From the NCBI GenBank assembly GCA_029531795.1, contig JAPEIS010000002.1, positions 1,488,001 to 1,552,000 of the forward strand: a DNA stretch of 64,000 bases, in the 5' to 3' direction. The notes under the pieces were generated by a model that was not told the DNA's origin, did no database searches, and was given only the letters and a program-made list of their open reading frames with translations. The first letter of the stretch is position 1. Each line of letters begins with the position of its first letter. Positions 33,995 through 46,519 of this stretch are shown here, in pieces. Position numbers and translations under genes: made by a program. The stretch comes from Sclerotinia nivalis. Lineage: Eukaryota; Ascomycota; Leotiomycetes; Helotiales; Sclerotiniaceae.

Positions 33995-35611
33995 CTAAAC
34001 GCCTTTGTCACACCCAATCCTGCCCAACAATTCCTTTCTATCGCTGTGCCCCGGGATACTTACACCACTAGCACTGCTCGTAGTTTTCTTATATCGACTA
34101 TTTCTCAATGTTCTCCCCTTCAAGTTGAGTTCTTCGACGCCTACTTCTTCCTCATATGGTTCTCCTTCCAAAAGATGGACTTCCTCGGTCAAGGCTTCCT
34201 CGTCCAAATCAACCTCTTCCTCTTCTTCCTCTTCGTTGTCACTTCGAGTATCATCTGCTTGGCCACCTCTGATGACTTTAATAGCAACTTGAACAATCAT
34301 CCAGAACCACATTAATGTGATACCTTGAAGGAACAACAAGGCGCTAAGGAATCCCCATTTGATGTTATTGTTCCAACAAACGACTCCGACAGGATCTTGG
34401 AATGGCTTGAAGAGGTGTCCAAAGCGATCAGGGGCCGGAAAAGGACCAGAAATAGAACCATTTTTACCCTGATAACAACCATAGTTGATCACCTTTGGGA
34501 TATCGGCCCAAACGGAATAGCATATAATAAGGTAGAAAGCGTGACGGGCCATTACCCAAGAAAGCATGAAAAGTCCGAACATGAAATCGCATAATTTATC
34601 GTATCCGAGGTATTTGAGACATTTTGCAACCTATGGAAGCTGCTGTCAGCTTTCGTTAAGAAGGGGCAAAGGAGGGTATTTACTGGGAAGAAAAGATCCA
34701 CCACGTCCATCAAACAAAGAATCACATTTGCAACTTTCGTTTGGTGATAACCATAACTTGTGAATATCAACGCAGTCGTAACGATGTGGTGTGTAAACAT
34801 TTGCCAATGGTCCTTTCGACGTGCCTCGAGGTTGATAACCATGATTTGCTGAAGCCAGAATGCATACTGGACGAGTATATACCACTTTCGAAGTCCACCA
34901 ACCTCTCGATTAGGCCAATTAGTCCATAGCTCGCTCAAATTCCACCAGTAGTCCGAGTTGACATATATGTACTATCCATTTGTTAGCGAGAAACTTTCCA
35001 ACAATATGTTAGACTTTAGCTAACCATTCCCAGTGTCCAGAACACAGAATAATAGACCATAAGCCAAGCCTGCTCAGCAAATCTGGTCTCATCCCTCGCA
35101 GTCTTCACCCCGCCCTTTCTTGCCAATGGCCTTAAGACATAATCCATGAAGGCAGCGCGAAGTCCAGTAAAGATAACAATCCAATAGAATACCAGCCAAG
35201 CATCATTCCAGCCGGCACAGTACTCGCCAGACTCCGGGTTGTAGTAAGAAAGCTCGAAGAATTTTCGGGTATGTCTGCGGGCTTTTGGAAAGCAGATGTG
35301 TGTTAAGGAAAGGAGCATCAGGAGATTGACAGATAGTCCTAAGGTTCATTGTTAGAAAAATCTAGAGAAAGATAGCGATAGAGAATTTTACCAGTTTGAT
35401 GATCCACAACAAATCTACAAATGATATCCAGAGGACTGTCATCTTTCCTTTTGGCCTTCCTTTTACCCATCATTGGAAGAGCTGGATAATCTGTTGAACT
35501 GTCGAGTTTCTTTTCTACAGGAAGAGTAGTGTCTCCATTTTGATGTGCCCACTCTGGCGCAGCTTCGTTTGTCCCATCTTGAATTTTATCGATTGGAAAA
35601 TTTGAGCTCAT
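33995..35611 (-). CDS. lag1: Ceramide synthase, Lag1/Lac1 family (TLC domain)
   Basis: Predicted 485-residue ER membrane enzyme that joins a fatty acyl-CoA to a sphingoid base to make ceramide. Exons 35392-35611, 35025-35338, 34684-34971 and 33995-34630, with three 53-nt introns. The catalytic Lag motif is clear: HWQMFTHHIVTTALIFTSYGY, containing the essential HH pair, then NVILCLMDVVDLFFP. Upstream are WLVFYWIVIFTGLRAAFMDYVL and YVNSDYWW; downstream several more membrane helices. The cytosolic N-terminus has a Lys/Arg cluster (MGKRKAKRKDD). The C-terminal tail is strongly acidic (EEEEEEEVDLDEEALTEE), as in fungal Lag1 homologues that end in a cytosolic tail. Confidence 0.93.
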
Positions 35612-36946
35612 GGCGACTTAAGAAGCGGAGAGTGAAGGGGAAAGTGAATTTTGATTTGGTGGTTTGACAACTGTTGAGGTTCAATTGAGTGAGGAATACA
35701 TATATTTCTCTCTCAATTGTCCTTTAAAACCCGAAATGTGAAGTGAGTGAATACAACATAGAATATTTTATGGTTCGTATGCAATAGGATAATAGAACCA
35801 GCCCGAGTTCGAGTCAAAACGAATGTGGGTTAGGGACAGTACGGAGTATACAATGGAAAGGTGGATGGGAGACTTTTGATGTATCTGGCAGGGTAGGAAG
35901 AAGGCGGTGAATAATTTTCAGTGTTCCGACTCACTGTTGTACTTTTTTTTTTGGACGAGGGATTTGCAGGTGGAGTTGGATGGGGAACCAATATTGGGTG
36001 AGTGGCTGCAGCTTCTTTACTATTTGTGAAGGGGTTCGTTTTACATTTGAAAGAAAAGGCGGTCCGATCGACGAATCAAAATGATGATACTGTCATCGTG
36101 CGAGCCAGATTAGAAAAGAATGCATTTGTTAATTGGTGAAGAGAAAATAACATCCAGATAGATACACAGATAGATATTAGATACCTATCTAGATGTGTAT
36201 TTTGAAATGTCTCGAGTAACTCAGTTGGGGAGCGAAGGGGGTGTTCTTCATTTCCCTCCTTCATGTTTCTAGGAAAATGACCCACGAACAACATCGGCTT
36301 GGTTATCTCCAATTCTATCTGACCTCGACCACTTTTTCCTTCGGAATATACTTTACGGGACTCGGGAGGACCCCTCCTTAATATGCACTAAGCGTTCTAG
36401 GTCTGGATCTGCTACATACCGGTATTAAAGAAGCGATGATATCTAGCTAATCGATAGTTTAAACTTTGAATCACTTCAAGAGCTGAAAGACTCATCTTCT
36501 GGACGTTACAAGGGATGCATCATGCAAGTATCGTACCGCGCCAGTATGTGCACACAGCACAAATAACTTTTTCGTTGAGGAGCTCTCTTCGGGATTTTTT
36601 TGTTACCCCTTCAGTATCAGTTAGACCCCTGACCCAGATAGGAGGGGATAATTCAACAGGCTCAGACCTGTCATACCTGGGCAGCTTCACCAAAAAAACA
36701 TAATGGCACAAAAGATTTCCAGCATATAAACTGACGACGTATACATCGAAATTTGCTCCATGTAAAGGGGAAAGAACCTAAACCACCCAAAAGACCCACA
36801 GAAACCCCATCCCAATAATACCAGTTTTCAAATTACCCTTAAACCCCCCGTAATTATTTGTTACCATTGAAAGTCTTATTGTAAACACCAGACGGCACCG
36901 TACGTCAGTAGCTTCTCAATGCCATCCTCTGACCACAGTATCCTCC
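35612..36946. other. Intergenic region
   Basis: 1335 bp upstream of the ceramide synthase gene and downstream of the BAX-inhibitor-like gene. No coding region or RNA gene recognised. Confidence 0.5.
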
Positions 36947-37999
36947 CTAGTTATTTTGTTGGCTGTTGAGAATTCGGAGAATGGCCAAAAACAGGTTGAT
37001 GATGTCAAGATAAAGACTAATAGCTGCCGCGATCTCTTCCTCCACATGATAATGTCTCATAATGAGTTGGGTATCAACAAGAATGTAGCCGGAAAAGATA
37101 ACGGCGGTGATACCAGAATAAATCAACTCGACGGTACTGTTGCCTGGGAAGAACATAGCCATGAATCCGAAGAGGATCAATGCCCATAGTCCACCAAAGA
37201 GATAAGGCATCCATGACGTAAAGTCATATTTGGTTTGGCAGGCGAATAGCGTGAGCGCAACAAATATTCCAGCGGTGAGTAAGACAGCTTGAAGGACAAT
37301 GCGGGAATCGAATGTTGATACGATGACCGATATTGTGTATGCCTCGAGCGCTGTGAACCCTCCGAGGAACAGTAGGTTGGTTGGATAAGATTTTCGCTTC
37401 CAGTATGTCAAAAGCATAAAACCAATTGCGCCGAACATCTGTGACTGTCAGCGTTATCCCGTTATTGCTGAGAGATTTATCATACCGAAGTCCATAACAA
37501 CCAAGTGTTTGACTGAATCCATGTTTTGTAGGATTGGCTGAAGAAAGAAACGGAGCTCAGAGCTGCTGTGGCGATGAGTTGCACGGAGCTGGCAACAAAA
37601 TTAGCACAACGGAAGCATCTTGGTAGAGTTGCGCAACACTCACAGAATAGCATAAACCTTTCGGACAAACTGATGAATTGTTAGGAAGTATGTCATTGGG
37701 GTTATTGATAATAGAGCTCTACATACCTGCATCCGAATTTCAATAGTTGCTTCAGCGACAGAGCCTCCAAACTACACCTTTGTCAGAATATTGCTCCAAG
37801 TATTAAGTCGCAATCTTCTATATACCTTAAAGTCATCCGGAATATTATCCTCGCTGCTTCTTGGCCCTCCTCCTAGGAGTGCTTCATTATCTGCAGATGA
37901 AGAAGGTTCGGCGTAAGATGGAGGGGCTTGCGTATAATGAGCGGGATCCTCGAGCGAGTCTCGCTGGGAAGCGCGAGTGTATTTTGTGTTCGACGCCAT
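36947..37999 (-). CDS. bxi1: BAX-inhibitor-1 / TMBIM family membrane protein (Bxi1-like)
   Basis: Predicted 279-residue protein with a cytosolic Pro/Ser-rich N-terminus (QAPPSYAEPSS) and about seven membrane helices. Family members sit in ER, Golgi or vacuolar membranes, affect calcium leak and protect from stress-induced death. Exons 37826-37999, 37727-37771, 37644-37669 (26 nt), 37486-37588 and 36947-37438, giving 280 codons with stop. Family marks: IRMQFVRKVYAIL before the first helix, LLFLGGFTALEAYTISVI, and the C-terminal block YILVDTQLIMRHYHVEEEIAAAISLYLDIINLFLAILRIL, which holds the acidic residues of the putative pore. The gene is tandem with its minus-strand neighbours. Confidence 0.93.
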
Positions 38000-38676
38000 A
38001 AGTTCTTGGATCTGAAAGAATAGTTATTGATGGTCAGCGATGCACTGGCGGTAGTGGTGTTGAAGAGTCGAAAAGTGGTGTTGAAGTGATTGTGTCTAGA
38101 TGAGGTACTGCGGAGAGGCACTGTCCATAGAATACCGAAGAAGCATAACGTAATCATCATATGATGGGGTGTAACTACTACCTAGTTCCTACTCCGTCGG
38201 AGTACATTAGCGCTGCCTAAAAAAAAATGTTCCTGATTATTATGCCGCGTAGTCTGAAAATAATAATTGCTGTAGTTTTCTTGAAGTCATTTGTCAATTT
38301 TTATGGTGATTCGATATGACCATTTACCGCAATAGGTTTTGCGATCATGATATTAATCTCACCCATTAGGATTTGAAAGTACACATCACTGAAAATATAT
38401 CCCCAAGGTAGCTCTGATGTCTTCAAGAATTATTGACCTAATAAGAAATAAATATCGATTTAGCTGCACATTAGAAGGCAATAAGAAACTACGTTATTAG
38501 CTTTTTGAAAAGCCAGAATAAATGCAGCGCCGTCAACGACCTGCAAAAAGAAAATCCCCAGCTCCAGAAATCCGAACGAAAGCGTATGCAGCAATCGACA
38601 GGCCTCTCCATCGCCACCAGTCAGTCATCCATCCATGTTTCTATGCATAAACACATTTCCCCTGTACATATAACCA
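38000..38676. other. Intergenic region
   Basis: 677 bp between tandem minus-strand genes, locally AT-rich. Nothing recognised. Confidence 0.5.
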
Positions 38677-40245
38677 TTAAGCTTCAGCATCCGCTGACGT
38701 GTGTGTTCCGTTGGCTGCCTCGAGATGGGCACTTTGCTCGCGTTGCATTCTAGCCTCGATCTCCTTCAATTGACTCTCACGAGCTAACAACTCTTGTCGC
38801 TTAGCCTCAATCTCTCTTTGTACTTTGATCTCGACTTCTCTAAGCTTCTCCTCCTCACGACGGAGTTGCTCTTCCTTTAGGCGGACAGATTGAGAGGCCA
38901 AGTCCTCTGGGTTCATAGAAGCATCACTGTAAAGTCATTAGCATTCATCAAGTACAATTAAAACGGAACGAAACATACTTTCCACGACCACCATCAACAC
39001 TCTTGCTAAGCTTCTCGGTACGGTAGTTTTCATACAAGAAATCGTGGGTGATTTCCTTCAAATCTGCCAAATGGCTGTGTAAAAGAGCACTTCGAATGGC
39101 AAGGAAGTCCGAATGTCTTGGGTCATCGACCTCTACAACACCCCATGGATATTGTCTTGCACGAACTTGGCGTCCACCAATGTCAACAACCTCCTCGGAT
39201 CCTACAATGGCGAATGGCATCAAACCACGAAGCTCTGCATTCTCCTCAACTGTGTCTTCATCGTCCTCCTCGATATCGTAAGGAAAGTTGTAGACAGGAA
39301 TTCTATAGTGCTCAATATCCTCCATGACAAGCTTTTTTGATTCTGCAAGCTCAGCGGGTGTCAAGGAATCGGCCTTTCCGATGACTGGAATAACATTAAC
39401 TCTGGGGGAGAGGCGCTTCATGAGCTCGATATCTAATTCGCGGAGGCTATGAGACACGTCAGCTTGGAGTCGCAAGATAAACGTTGAGATTCGACATACC
39501 CGTGACCAGTAGGGGTGATGAAATAAAGTAAAGCATGCACACGATTGTCGCTCAAACGAGGATTACGCTTGATGCGGGACTCCTCTGCCAAAATACCGTC
39601 GTGTTGTCTCTCAAGATAACCAACAATTTCTCCAAAACTTCACATCTGTCAGCTAGAAATCTTCACGTTGTAAATTGTTCCTCCTACCTTGCCTCATTGT
39701 CGATTTGGTCTCCGAAGCCAGGAGTGTCGACAATTGTGAGTGAAATACGGGTTCCTTCTTCATCTAATTCCAGCTCTATCAAGGTGTTAGTCGGGATTCA
39801 ATTTCGGTCAATGGCTAGATCGAAGTGCTACCGACCAACTGTGATTGGCTTAATCTTAACACCCTCCTCAAGATGAGCATTCGCCGCATCATCGGAGTCC
39901 TTGCCAGGGAGAACCTTTGTGCCGCATAAAGTATTCACGAAAGTAGTTCGTCCTGAGAGATCCAGTCAATACCGCTGTTCATCTCCATGTGTGTTTCGTA
40001 TCGTCGTACCTGTGCCTGATGCACCGCAAACCATCAAACAGAACTGAATACCCTTCTTGACGTTCTTCTTTTTTCGCATCTTAATCTATCGAATCACTGA
40101 GTTAGTATTGATAAACTTTCAAAATGTGAAAACAACCCCCAGAGGAGGACTGTTGAGGAAGTTGCGGTCAGACTGTCCAGACTTGGATGCAGACCAACAA
40201 AGTTGTTGATAGGGATAAACGTACAGCATTCAATGGAGACGACAT
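38677..40245 (-). CDS. cdc11: Septin, Cdc11/AspA type
   Basis: Predicted 385-residue GTP-binding cytoskeletal protein of septin filaments at septa and hyphal tips. Seven exons: 40225-40245, 40010-40085, 39836-39952, 39688-39775, 39500-39637, 38979-39446, 38677-38926. The P-loop is GASGTGRT at residues 28-35, with Arg where Walker A has Lys; yeast Cdc11 shares this and is thought not to hydrolyse GTP. Also present: DTPGFGD (switch II/G3), NVIPVIGKADS (G4) and the septin unique element YPWGVVEVDDPRHSDF...LLHSHLADLKEITHDFLYENYRTEKL. The C-terminal exon is a charged coiled coil (RLKEEQLRREEEKLREVE). Intron 1, after only seven codons, is 139 nt long; the others are 50-60 nt. Confidence 0.95.
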
Positions 40246-41122
40246 GATGGTCTTATTATTACGAGGCTTTAGCCACGAAGGTAAACGATTGAACTGGGCT
40301 GTAAATATAAGAGGGCAAAATAAATTGAAGAAGAAGAATTGATGGAGAGAATGTAACTGCTTTCAGTCTATTGAAATTTTGAAATTGAAGTCGCTGAATT
40401 TATTACTCTTGTAAACTATCCATCAACAAGTCGTTGCTTCTTCAGGTCAGGGGAATAATTAGCGAAATGGGTGGTAGATTAAACGCTTTACCTAATTCAG
40501 CAGTGGATAATATGAGCTTGTGCGAGGCTGAGAGAAGGGATTTCTGGGGTGTTACAGTAGGTACCTTTTCTTTATCTTGGAGACCTAGATACCTACATAT
40601 GATGGATTTTTCTTATCAATTTCAACAAATCTCACAACATCATATTCACTCAAATTGAAGGGAAAACTCGTTCAATCAACTTTACATGATTAACATTGAT
40701 TGTCAAAATTTCCAGGTAGAAGCAAATATCTGTCATGGTTTCGATACGTTTATTGAAAGGTTCAAAGGGTTGGAAAACATTTAGGGCCGTGTTAACACTG
40801 AAAAAATCCCCAGTCTTTCCGATTACGAGCGGTGGATAGGGTGCATTGTTGTTGATAGCCTCATTGATAGCCTAGCAGCCTTACGGAACAGCATCATCAT
40901 ATCAGTCAGTACCTACATACAGCATATCACCACTTCAAACATCTACATCTGGGACATACTCGTTGTCCCAAATCTTTTGAACTATTCAGAACTTTTGAGA
41001 CTCGCTAGTGATGAAGTACTGTACAAGTTCATGACAAATTCTACTTTATTTTTATTCATCTTTTCGTTTGGCATTACTAGGACAAACAATATTAATATTG
41101 TGGCACGTTATCGCTATCGAAG
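40246..41122. promoter_or_regulatory. Divergent intergenic region, septin / PROPPIN
   Basis: 877 bp between the two start codons. No coding region supported. Confidence 0.5.
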
Positions 41123-42516
41123 ATGAATACCAGACCAGCGATAGAGAACTCGAGGAATCCCGCAGCCTTATCGGCTTCCTTCAACCACGACGCCAGCTGC
41201 TTTGCCATTGGACTTGATACAGGATTCCGTGGTATGTTCCTAGGTAGCTCTTCGGTATAAGTGACCTAATTGAAAAATATAGTATTCAACACAGAAGGAT
41301 GTCAACAACGAGTTGCCAGAGGTATTCATCAACCACAAACCCGCGGGTCGGCAACGCTGATTGAGAGGTAGATTTCAATGGTGGAGTTGGAATAGCAGAG
41401 ATGCTTGGAAAGACCAACTATATTGCTCTGGTTGGTGGTGGGAAACAACCAAAGTTTGCCCAGAATAAGGCAAGCAGATACTGGAAATTTTGAATTTATG
41501 TTTGTAACCTAACATCGTTGTAGGTAATCATCTGGGATGATTCAAAACGAAAGATCGCTGCACAACTATCGGTCCTTACATCTGTTAGAGGGGTTCGGAT
41601 TTCGAGGACTCACATAGTTGTCGCACTTTTGAACAGCATCCGCGTCTACCTCTTCCATAGTACGCCTGAACTATATCAGGCTTATGAAACTGCGGGAAAT
41701 CCTTATGGTTTATGCTGCTTGGGGGCCAGTATCTTGATATTTCCTGGTAGAACGGCTGGTCAAGTACAAGTGGTTGAACTCAATACTGGAAACGTTAGCA
41801 TTATACCCGCTCATTCGGGGGCTCTTCGAGCTCTAGCTTTAAGTCGTGATGAGGAGGTCATTGCAACTGCTAGCGAAACCGTACGTCTTCATTCACTGCC
41901 CATATGTTTTTGAAAAGTTCCTAAGCTCATATCAACGCAGGGTACACTTGTCCGGGTGTTTGCAACAAGCAATTGTGCAAAAATAGCTGAACTTAGACGA
42001 GGTGTGGATCATGCCAATATTTTCTCTGTTTCCATTGCCCCTTCAGGTCAGCTCCTAGCTGTTACTTCAGATAAATCTACGCTCCATATTTTCGATATTC
42101 CACATCCCTCGAAGCCTCCGAGATCTGAATCAGAGCTTGGTCATCGACGGCTTACGTCCCTTGGCGGTGGTGGTATCAGTAGTCCAACGACGCCGGATTC
42201 TGATACCAGCAACAAGTGGGGAATTCTAGGGAGACTTCCTTTGATGCCTCGGGTGTTCTCAGATGTATATTCTTTTGCAACAGCGACATTTTCCACTGGC
42301 GAGGAGCCTTTGTCGGCGTCTTCTAATCCACTAACAGCGAGCGAGGCTGGACCAAAACCCACAAAAGGCGTCATCGGATGGACAAGTGATGAAAGTTTGA
42401 TTGTTGTCGGAGCAGGCACCGACAGTCGATGGGAGAAGTTTATCATTGCCGAGGGTGAAGATGGCAAGCGTTACTGTATACGGGATGGCTGGAAGAGGGT
42501 TCTGAGAGTCGAGTAG
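41123..42516 (+). CDS. hsv2: PROPPIN WD-repeat protein, Hsv2-like (Atg18 family)
   Basis: Predicted 392-residue beta-propeller that binds phosphatidylinositol 3-phosphate and acts in selective autophagy or endosomal membranes. Exons 41123-41231, 41283-41321, 41372-41469, 41524-41880 and 41941-42516. The lipid-binding motif is L219-R-R-G222 ([14 protein letters not shown]), nearer to Hsv2/WIPI3-4 than to Atg18, where FRRG is usual. Other marks: [43 protein letters not shown] and [17 protein letters not shown] Ser/Gly-rich insertion follows blade 5-6 ([18 protein letters not shown]). The third intron starts with GC rather than GT (AAG|GCAAGC), a minor but known splice class. Convergent with ist3, 216 bp apart. 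Confidence 0.9.
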
Positions 42517-42732
42517 ATTCCCTTTTACTTTTAATGCATATATATCACGGCACGGCAAGGAGTCAGGATACCATCATGATTGGAGTTAGTGGGATACATC
42601 GTGTATGGGAGGACATTGCGCATGGATTTAAGGCCTATTTATGCACAAGTAAGACCTTGCATATCGCACCAACTGGACCATAGAATCGTTAATAAGTCAA
42701 TATTAATAAGGTTCTCTTTCTATACTTCATTA

Positions 42733-43774
42733 CTACTGCCGCCGTCTATCATGTTTGCCCTCCCTTGAATCATCTCTTCTCCTGTCCCGTCGCTCGCTAG
42801 TCCTATCCTTGTCCCTATCATCTCGTTCGTAATCACGACGCCTCGGCGCATCTCTATCCCTATCTCTCCGTGATCGAGAAACGTGTTTATCAGCCTCATC
42901 CTCACTTGGTGACCGTTCTCGCCGTGATCTCCTATCTCTATTATCTTCTGGGGATGTCTTCCTGGACTCGCGATCTCGATCCCGCTCTCTATCGTGACCA
43001 TGTGACCTATGCCGAGATCGATGACCCCCATCCAAATCTTCCTCATCCTTGATGCGCCTAGACCTATGGTGATGTTTGTGCTTTCTGCTTTTTTCTGACT
43101 TCTCTGATTTACTTCTCTCTTTCGCCCTCCCCAGTGCCTTCGCGACCTCTTCCTTTTTCTCCTCAATTAAAAATGCCTTCATCGGATCATCCTCGTCATG
43201 ATCTCTAATTAACAGCGCCAATTCCCTCTCCTCTTTAAGCATCGGCCTCTGCTCTTCTTCATCCTCACTGCCCTCACTCTCCGCACTGGTCCTTCTTCTC
43301 TTCCGCCTCTCCTCCCCTTCACCATCTAAATCTCCATTCAGATCCATCCCAGTATCCTCTTCTCCCTCCTTCCTCTTATATCTCGTATGATCTACCTTCA
43401 AAGTCCTACCAGCAATTACTGCGCCTCCTAAATTGTCGACAGCTAAATCCGTGCTCCTCTGATCCTCATATTTCAAGAAAGCAAAACCCTTGGATTTTCC
43501 GGTCTCTTTGTCCCGCACTAAATTGATATATGTAGGTTCGCCATATTGTGAAAACATAGTTAGGACATCGCCTTCGGAGAGCTCAAACGGGAGCCCGCCG
43601 ATATAAATATAAGCTGTGTCGCGATAATCTGTATGCCATGATGCAGATGGAGGGCTAGAGATCAGTTAGCAAGCATACTTTATCGCAATGTGATTTAATA
43701 GAAATGATTGCGACTTACACTCCATTGTCCAATTCACGTCTATTAAGCTCTTGAATCTGACGAATGCTATTCAT
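42733..43774 (-). CDS. ist3: Splicing factor Ist3/Snu17 (RBMX2), RES complex
   Basis: Predicted 325-residue RNA-binding protein associated with U2 snRNP; in yeast Ist3 is the core of the RES (pre-mRNA retention and splicing) complex. Exons 43719-43774 and 42733-43654, with one 64-nt intron. It starts MNSIRQIQELNRRELDNGV and continues ASWHTDYRDTAYIYIGGL, the family signature. One RRM carries RNP2 (YIYIGGL) and RNP1 (KGFAFLKY), followed by VDNLGGAVIAGRTLKVDH. The remaining 200 residues are charged Arg/Asp/Glu/Ser-rich repeats (RERDRDRESRK and similar), longer than the yeast tail but common in filamentous fungi and RBMX2. Divergent from the dynein gene by 342 bp. Confidence 0.93.
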
Positions 43775-44116
43775 TTTATTGTATGTAGAGAATGAACAAT
43801 TATGGTGAGGCGGAAACAACAGAGACAAGGCTGTCAAAAATAAAAGAATTGGCCCCTGCCTCGCGTGTTCAATGCATTGATTTCCGTTCACAACTTTATG
43901 AAGCTTCCCCAAATCACAGAACTTGAGGAACTCCAGATCAACCAATGCGATAAATACGAAACTCTTCGATCCTTTGCTCCATATATCGGATGGGAAATTT
44001 TGGGCCGGGAAGAACCAACAAACAAACTCAGGTTTTGAAAGATTGAACTACAAGCTGCATGGTTACGAGTGCAATATAGGGGAAAGGAAGTAAATAACCC
44101 TTCCAAGGCAGCGAAT
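43775..44116. promoter_or_regulatory. Divergent promoter region, ist3 / dynein LIC
   Basis: 342 bp between the start codons of oppositely transcribed genes. It probably carries both core promoters. An in-frame upstream ATG for the dynein gene exists at 44069. Confidence 0.5.
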
Positions 44117-45941
44117 ATGGTGAACAATAGGGCGTCGACGTATACGCAAGCTACGACATCAACGGATGATGAAGAGAAGAAGGATATGTGGTCGTCCATG
44201 TTGGATGGAGTAGCTAGTGGGAAAAGATTACCGGAGAAGAATATCCTTGTGCTAGGTACTGCAGCAGCATCCCGATGTGCAAACGAGGGGAAATACTAAT
44301 ATGAAGTAGGAGGGACCGCAGATTCACAGAAAGAATTTCTAGAGGCTTTGTCGGTGGATGAGACTAGGAAATCACAGGATAGACAAAGTAGCAAACAACC
44401 TCCTATTGCAAACAACTTTGCTTTAGGGTACACATATCATGATGTTTTGGATGCGGATCATGAAGGTATGCTTCACCTCGTCACAACTAACCCTTCAATT
44501 GAGAATCTGACATTATCTAGATATCTTAGCTCGATTATCTTTATATTTACTTGCGGATCCTTCGCCCTCCTTCACACCTCTAATGCAGCCACTTCTTACA
44601 CCACAAACGATTCCAAATACACTTATTGTCATACTACTAGACTGGTCGCAACCATGGTTCTGGCTGAGAGAACTGCGGGACTGGATACGTCTCCTGCGGC
44701 CATTATTGATATCTCTGGATGAAGATTGCAAGGAGAAAATGGAGCAGGTTATGATTAGTTGGAGGGATAGAGGGCGCGGTGGGAGTAGCTTGGATGGTGG
44801 GGGAAGTACTGCTACTGAGGGAGATGTTAGCCTGCCTTTGGGTCCTGGAGAATGGGAAGAAGCCTTAGGTTTACCGCTATGTGTGGTTTGTCAAAACGTA
44901 AGTCCTATTAATGTATGCGCATATATGTACTCTGTTAACAGGTGTCTAGTCTGACAAAATCGAAAGGCTGGAGAAAGAACGGTCCTGGAGGGAAGATGAA
45001 TTTGATTTCGTTCTGCAGTTTTTGCGCACAACCCTCCTCAAGCGTAAATTTGATCTTTTACTACATTCACACACAGATGCTAACTACGTCAGATGGGGCG
45101 TCCCTCATATACACAACACCAGGGGTTATTAGTCCACTGCAAGGTTTAATACACTCCTCTCTCGGCATTCACTCTCTCCTCAAAAGGCAACCTATCAGGC
45201 ACAATCTCATTGATCGCGACAAGGTAGTCGTGCCACCCAATTGGGACTCCTGGGGTAAAATACGAGTACTGCGCGAAGGTTTCAATGTAGAGGAAGTGAA
45301 CAAAGGCTGGTCATTTGACATTGAAGAAGATTCAAGCAGTGATGATAGTACGCACTCACAACCACCAGAACCTGTGGCTGAAAGCGCGGTCTCAGCATAT
45401 GAAGAAGTCATTCGGGATCCCAGTCTCGATGCCTTGCAAGCGACATCTGCAGAATCACAAGGTCTTAAACTGGAGGTATCCAGCCTTGATGCTCAGAATT
45501 TCCTAGCTTCTCAGGTCCAAATCCTACATAAAATTAGTCAAGGACCGGATGTCTCGAGCGTGGATAGTAGTCGTTTGGTTAATGGTCGCAAGGTGTCGAG
45601 TGAATATGGGAATGGCGAGGAGAAAGCATCAGATGAAGGAAGAGTTAGTGAACATATTGGACCGGTGCAGTTCAATATGGGCGGCATTCAGGTCGATGCC
45701 GATGATATGTTGCAAAGATTACGGGTATTTATTTCCTCAAATAAGGATGGCTTTGGGCAAAACTAACAAGGTATAGGAGCGACAAGCATATTCTTCACCA
45801 GAGGCAACGACACCAGGCGCACGTATCGACCCATCAGCAGACGGAAAGGTTCAGAACGAAGCATTAGCATCTTTCTTTGCCGGACTAATGAAACGAGGTG
45901 GAAGCGCACAGAATAGTCCTAAACCAGGAGCTTCGTCCTAA
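44117..45941 (+). CDS. Cytoplasmic dynein light intermediate chain
   Basis: Predicted 520-residue subunit of the dynein motor, linking the heavy chain to cargo adaptors. Exons 44117-44255, 44310-44465, 44521-44897, 44950-45043, 45093-45724, 45777-45941; total 521 codons with stop. Family marks: DMWSSMLDGVASGKRLPEKNILVLGGT (start of the G-like domain, with a degenerate P-loop), NTLIVILLDWSQPWFWLRELRDWI, GLPLCVVCQNSDKIERLE and LLKHGASLIYTTP. The C-terminal part is Ser-rich and ends RGGSAQNSPKPGASS. An alternative start 48 bp upstream (44069) is in frame; 44117 was preferred because it lies close before the conserved segment. Confidence 0.92.
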
Positions 45942-46519
45942 GTGTAAGCTTTGCTTTTCCAGCATAGCGTAGGTGGCATAATCAGCCAGAGACTCTATCC
46001 TGGCATCAGCCAAATCAATGTACTAGAATATGTGATAATGGGTGGTGGAGAGGCGAAAAGGGGAGGTGTTTGAACGAGGAAGAGTGAGTGCCTTTTTGCA
46101 TGATACCCGGAGGACTGGCTAGATGTAATCATATACATTTGTTCCATATTGAAAGATCTGACTCGGACATTTCAGGGCGTGCCTCTTGTAAAGATGGAGT
46201 GATATGTTGGAGAGGAACTCACGACCCTATCCTAGTTGGAGTTGGGACAAAAATTCGCATTTTGGCTTTTCAATTGAAGTCAACAAAATCACGACAATTA
46301 ATTATTTGAGATATGCAACAAAATTTTTCAATGGAAAAGATCAGCATGTTATTGGTTTATGACTTTGACTAAAAGTGAAGGTTGTGTTTGCTGGTGCTTT
46401 GTGATTGGTCTACCGCCATGCATTTGTTTAGTCTTTTACGAAGGGAAAAGCTTCTCCATAATCATGCTTCGTCACTGTCTTTTCCCCTCAAAAGTTTCAT
46501 TCACATATGAATTCGGAAA
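45942..46519. other. Convergent intergenic region
   Basis: 578 bp between the 3' ends of the dynein and dehydrogenase genes. Nothing recognised. Confidence 0.5.

Noticed and set aside
42720..43166. 148-codon minus-strand frame rich in Arg and Lys
   Set aside because: Out-of-frame reading of the charged repeat tail of Ist3.
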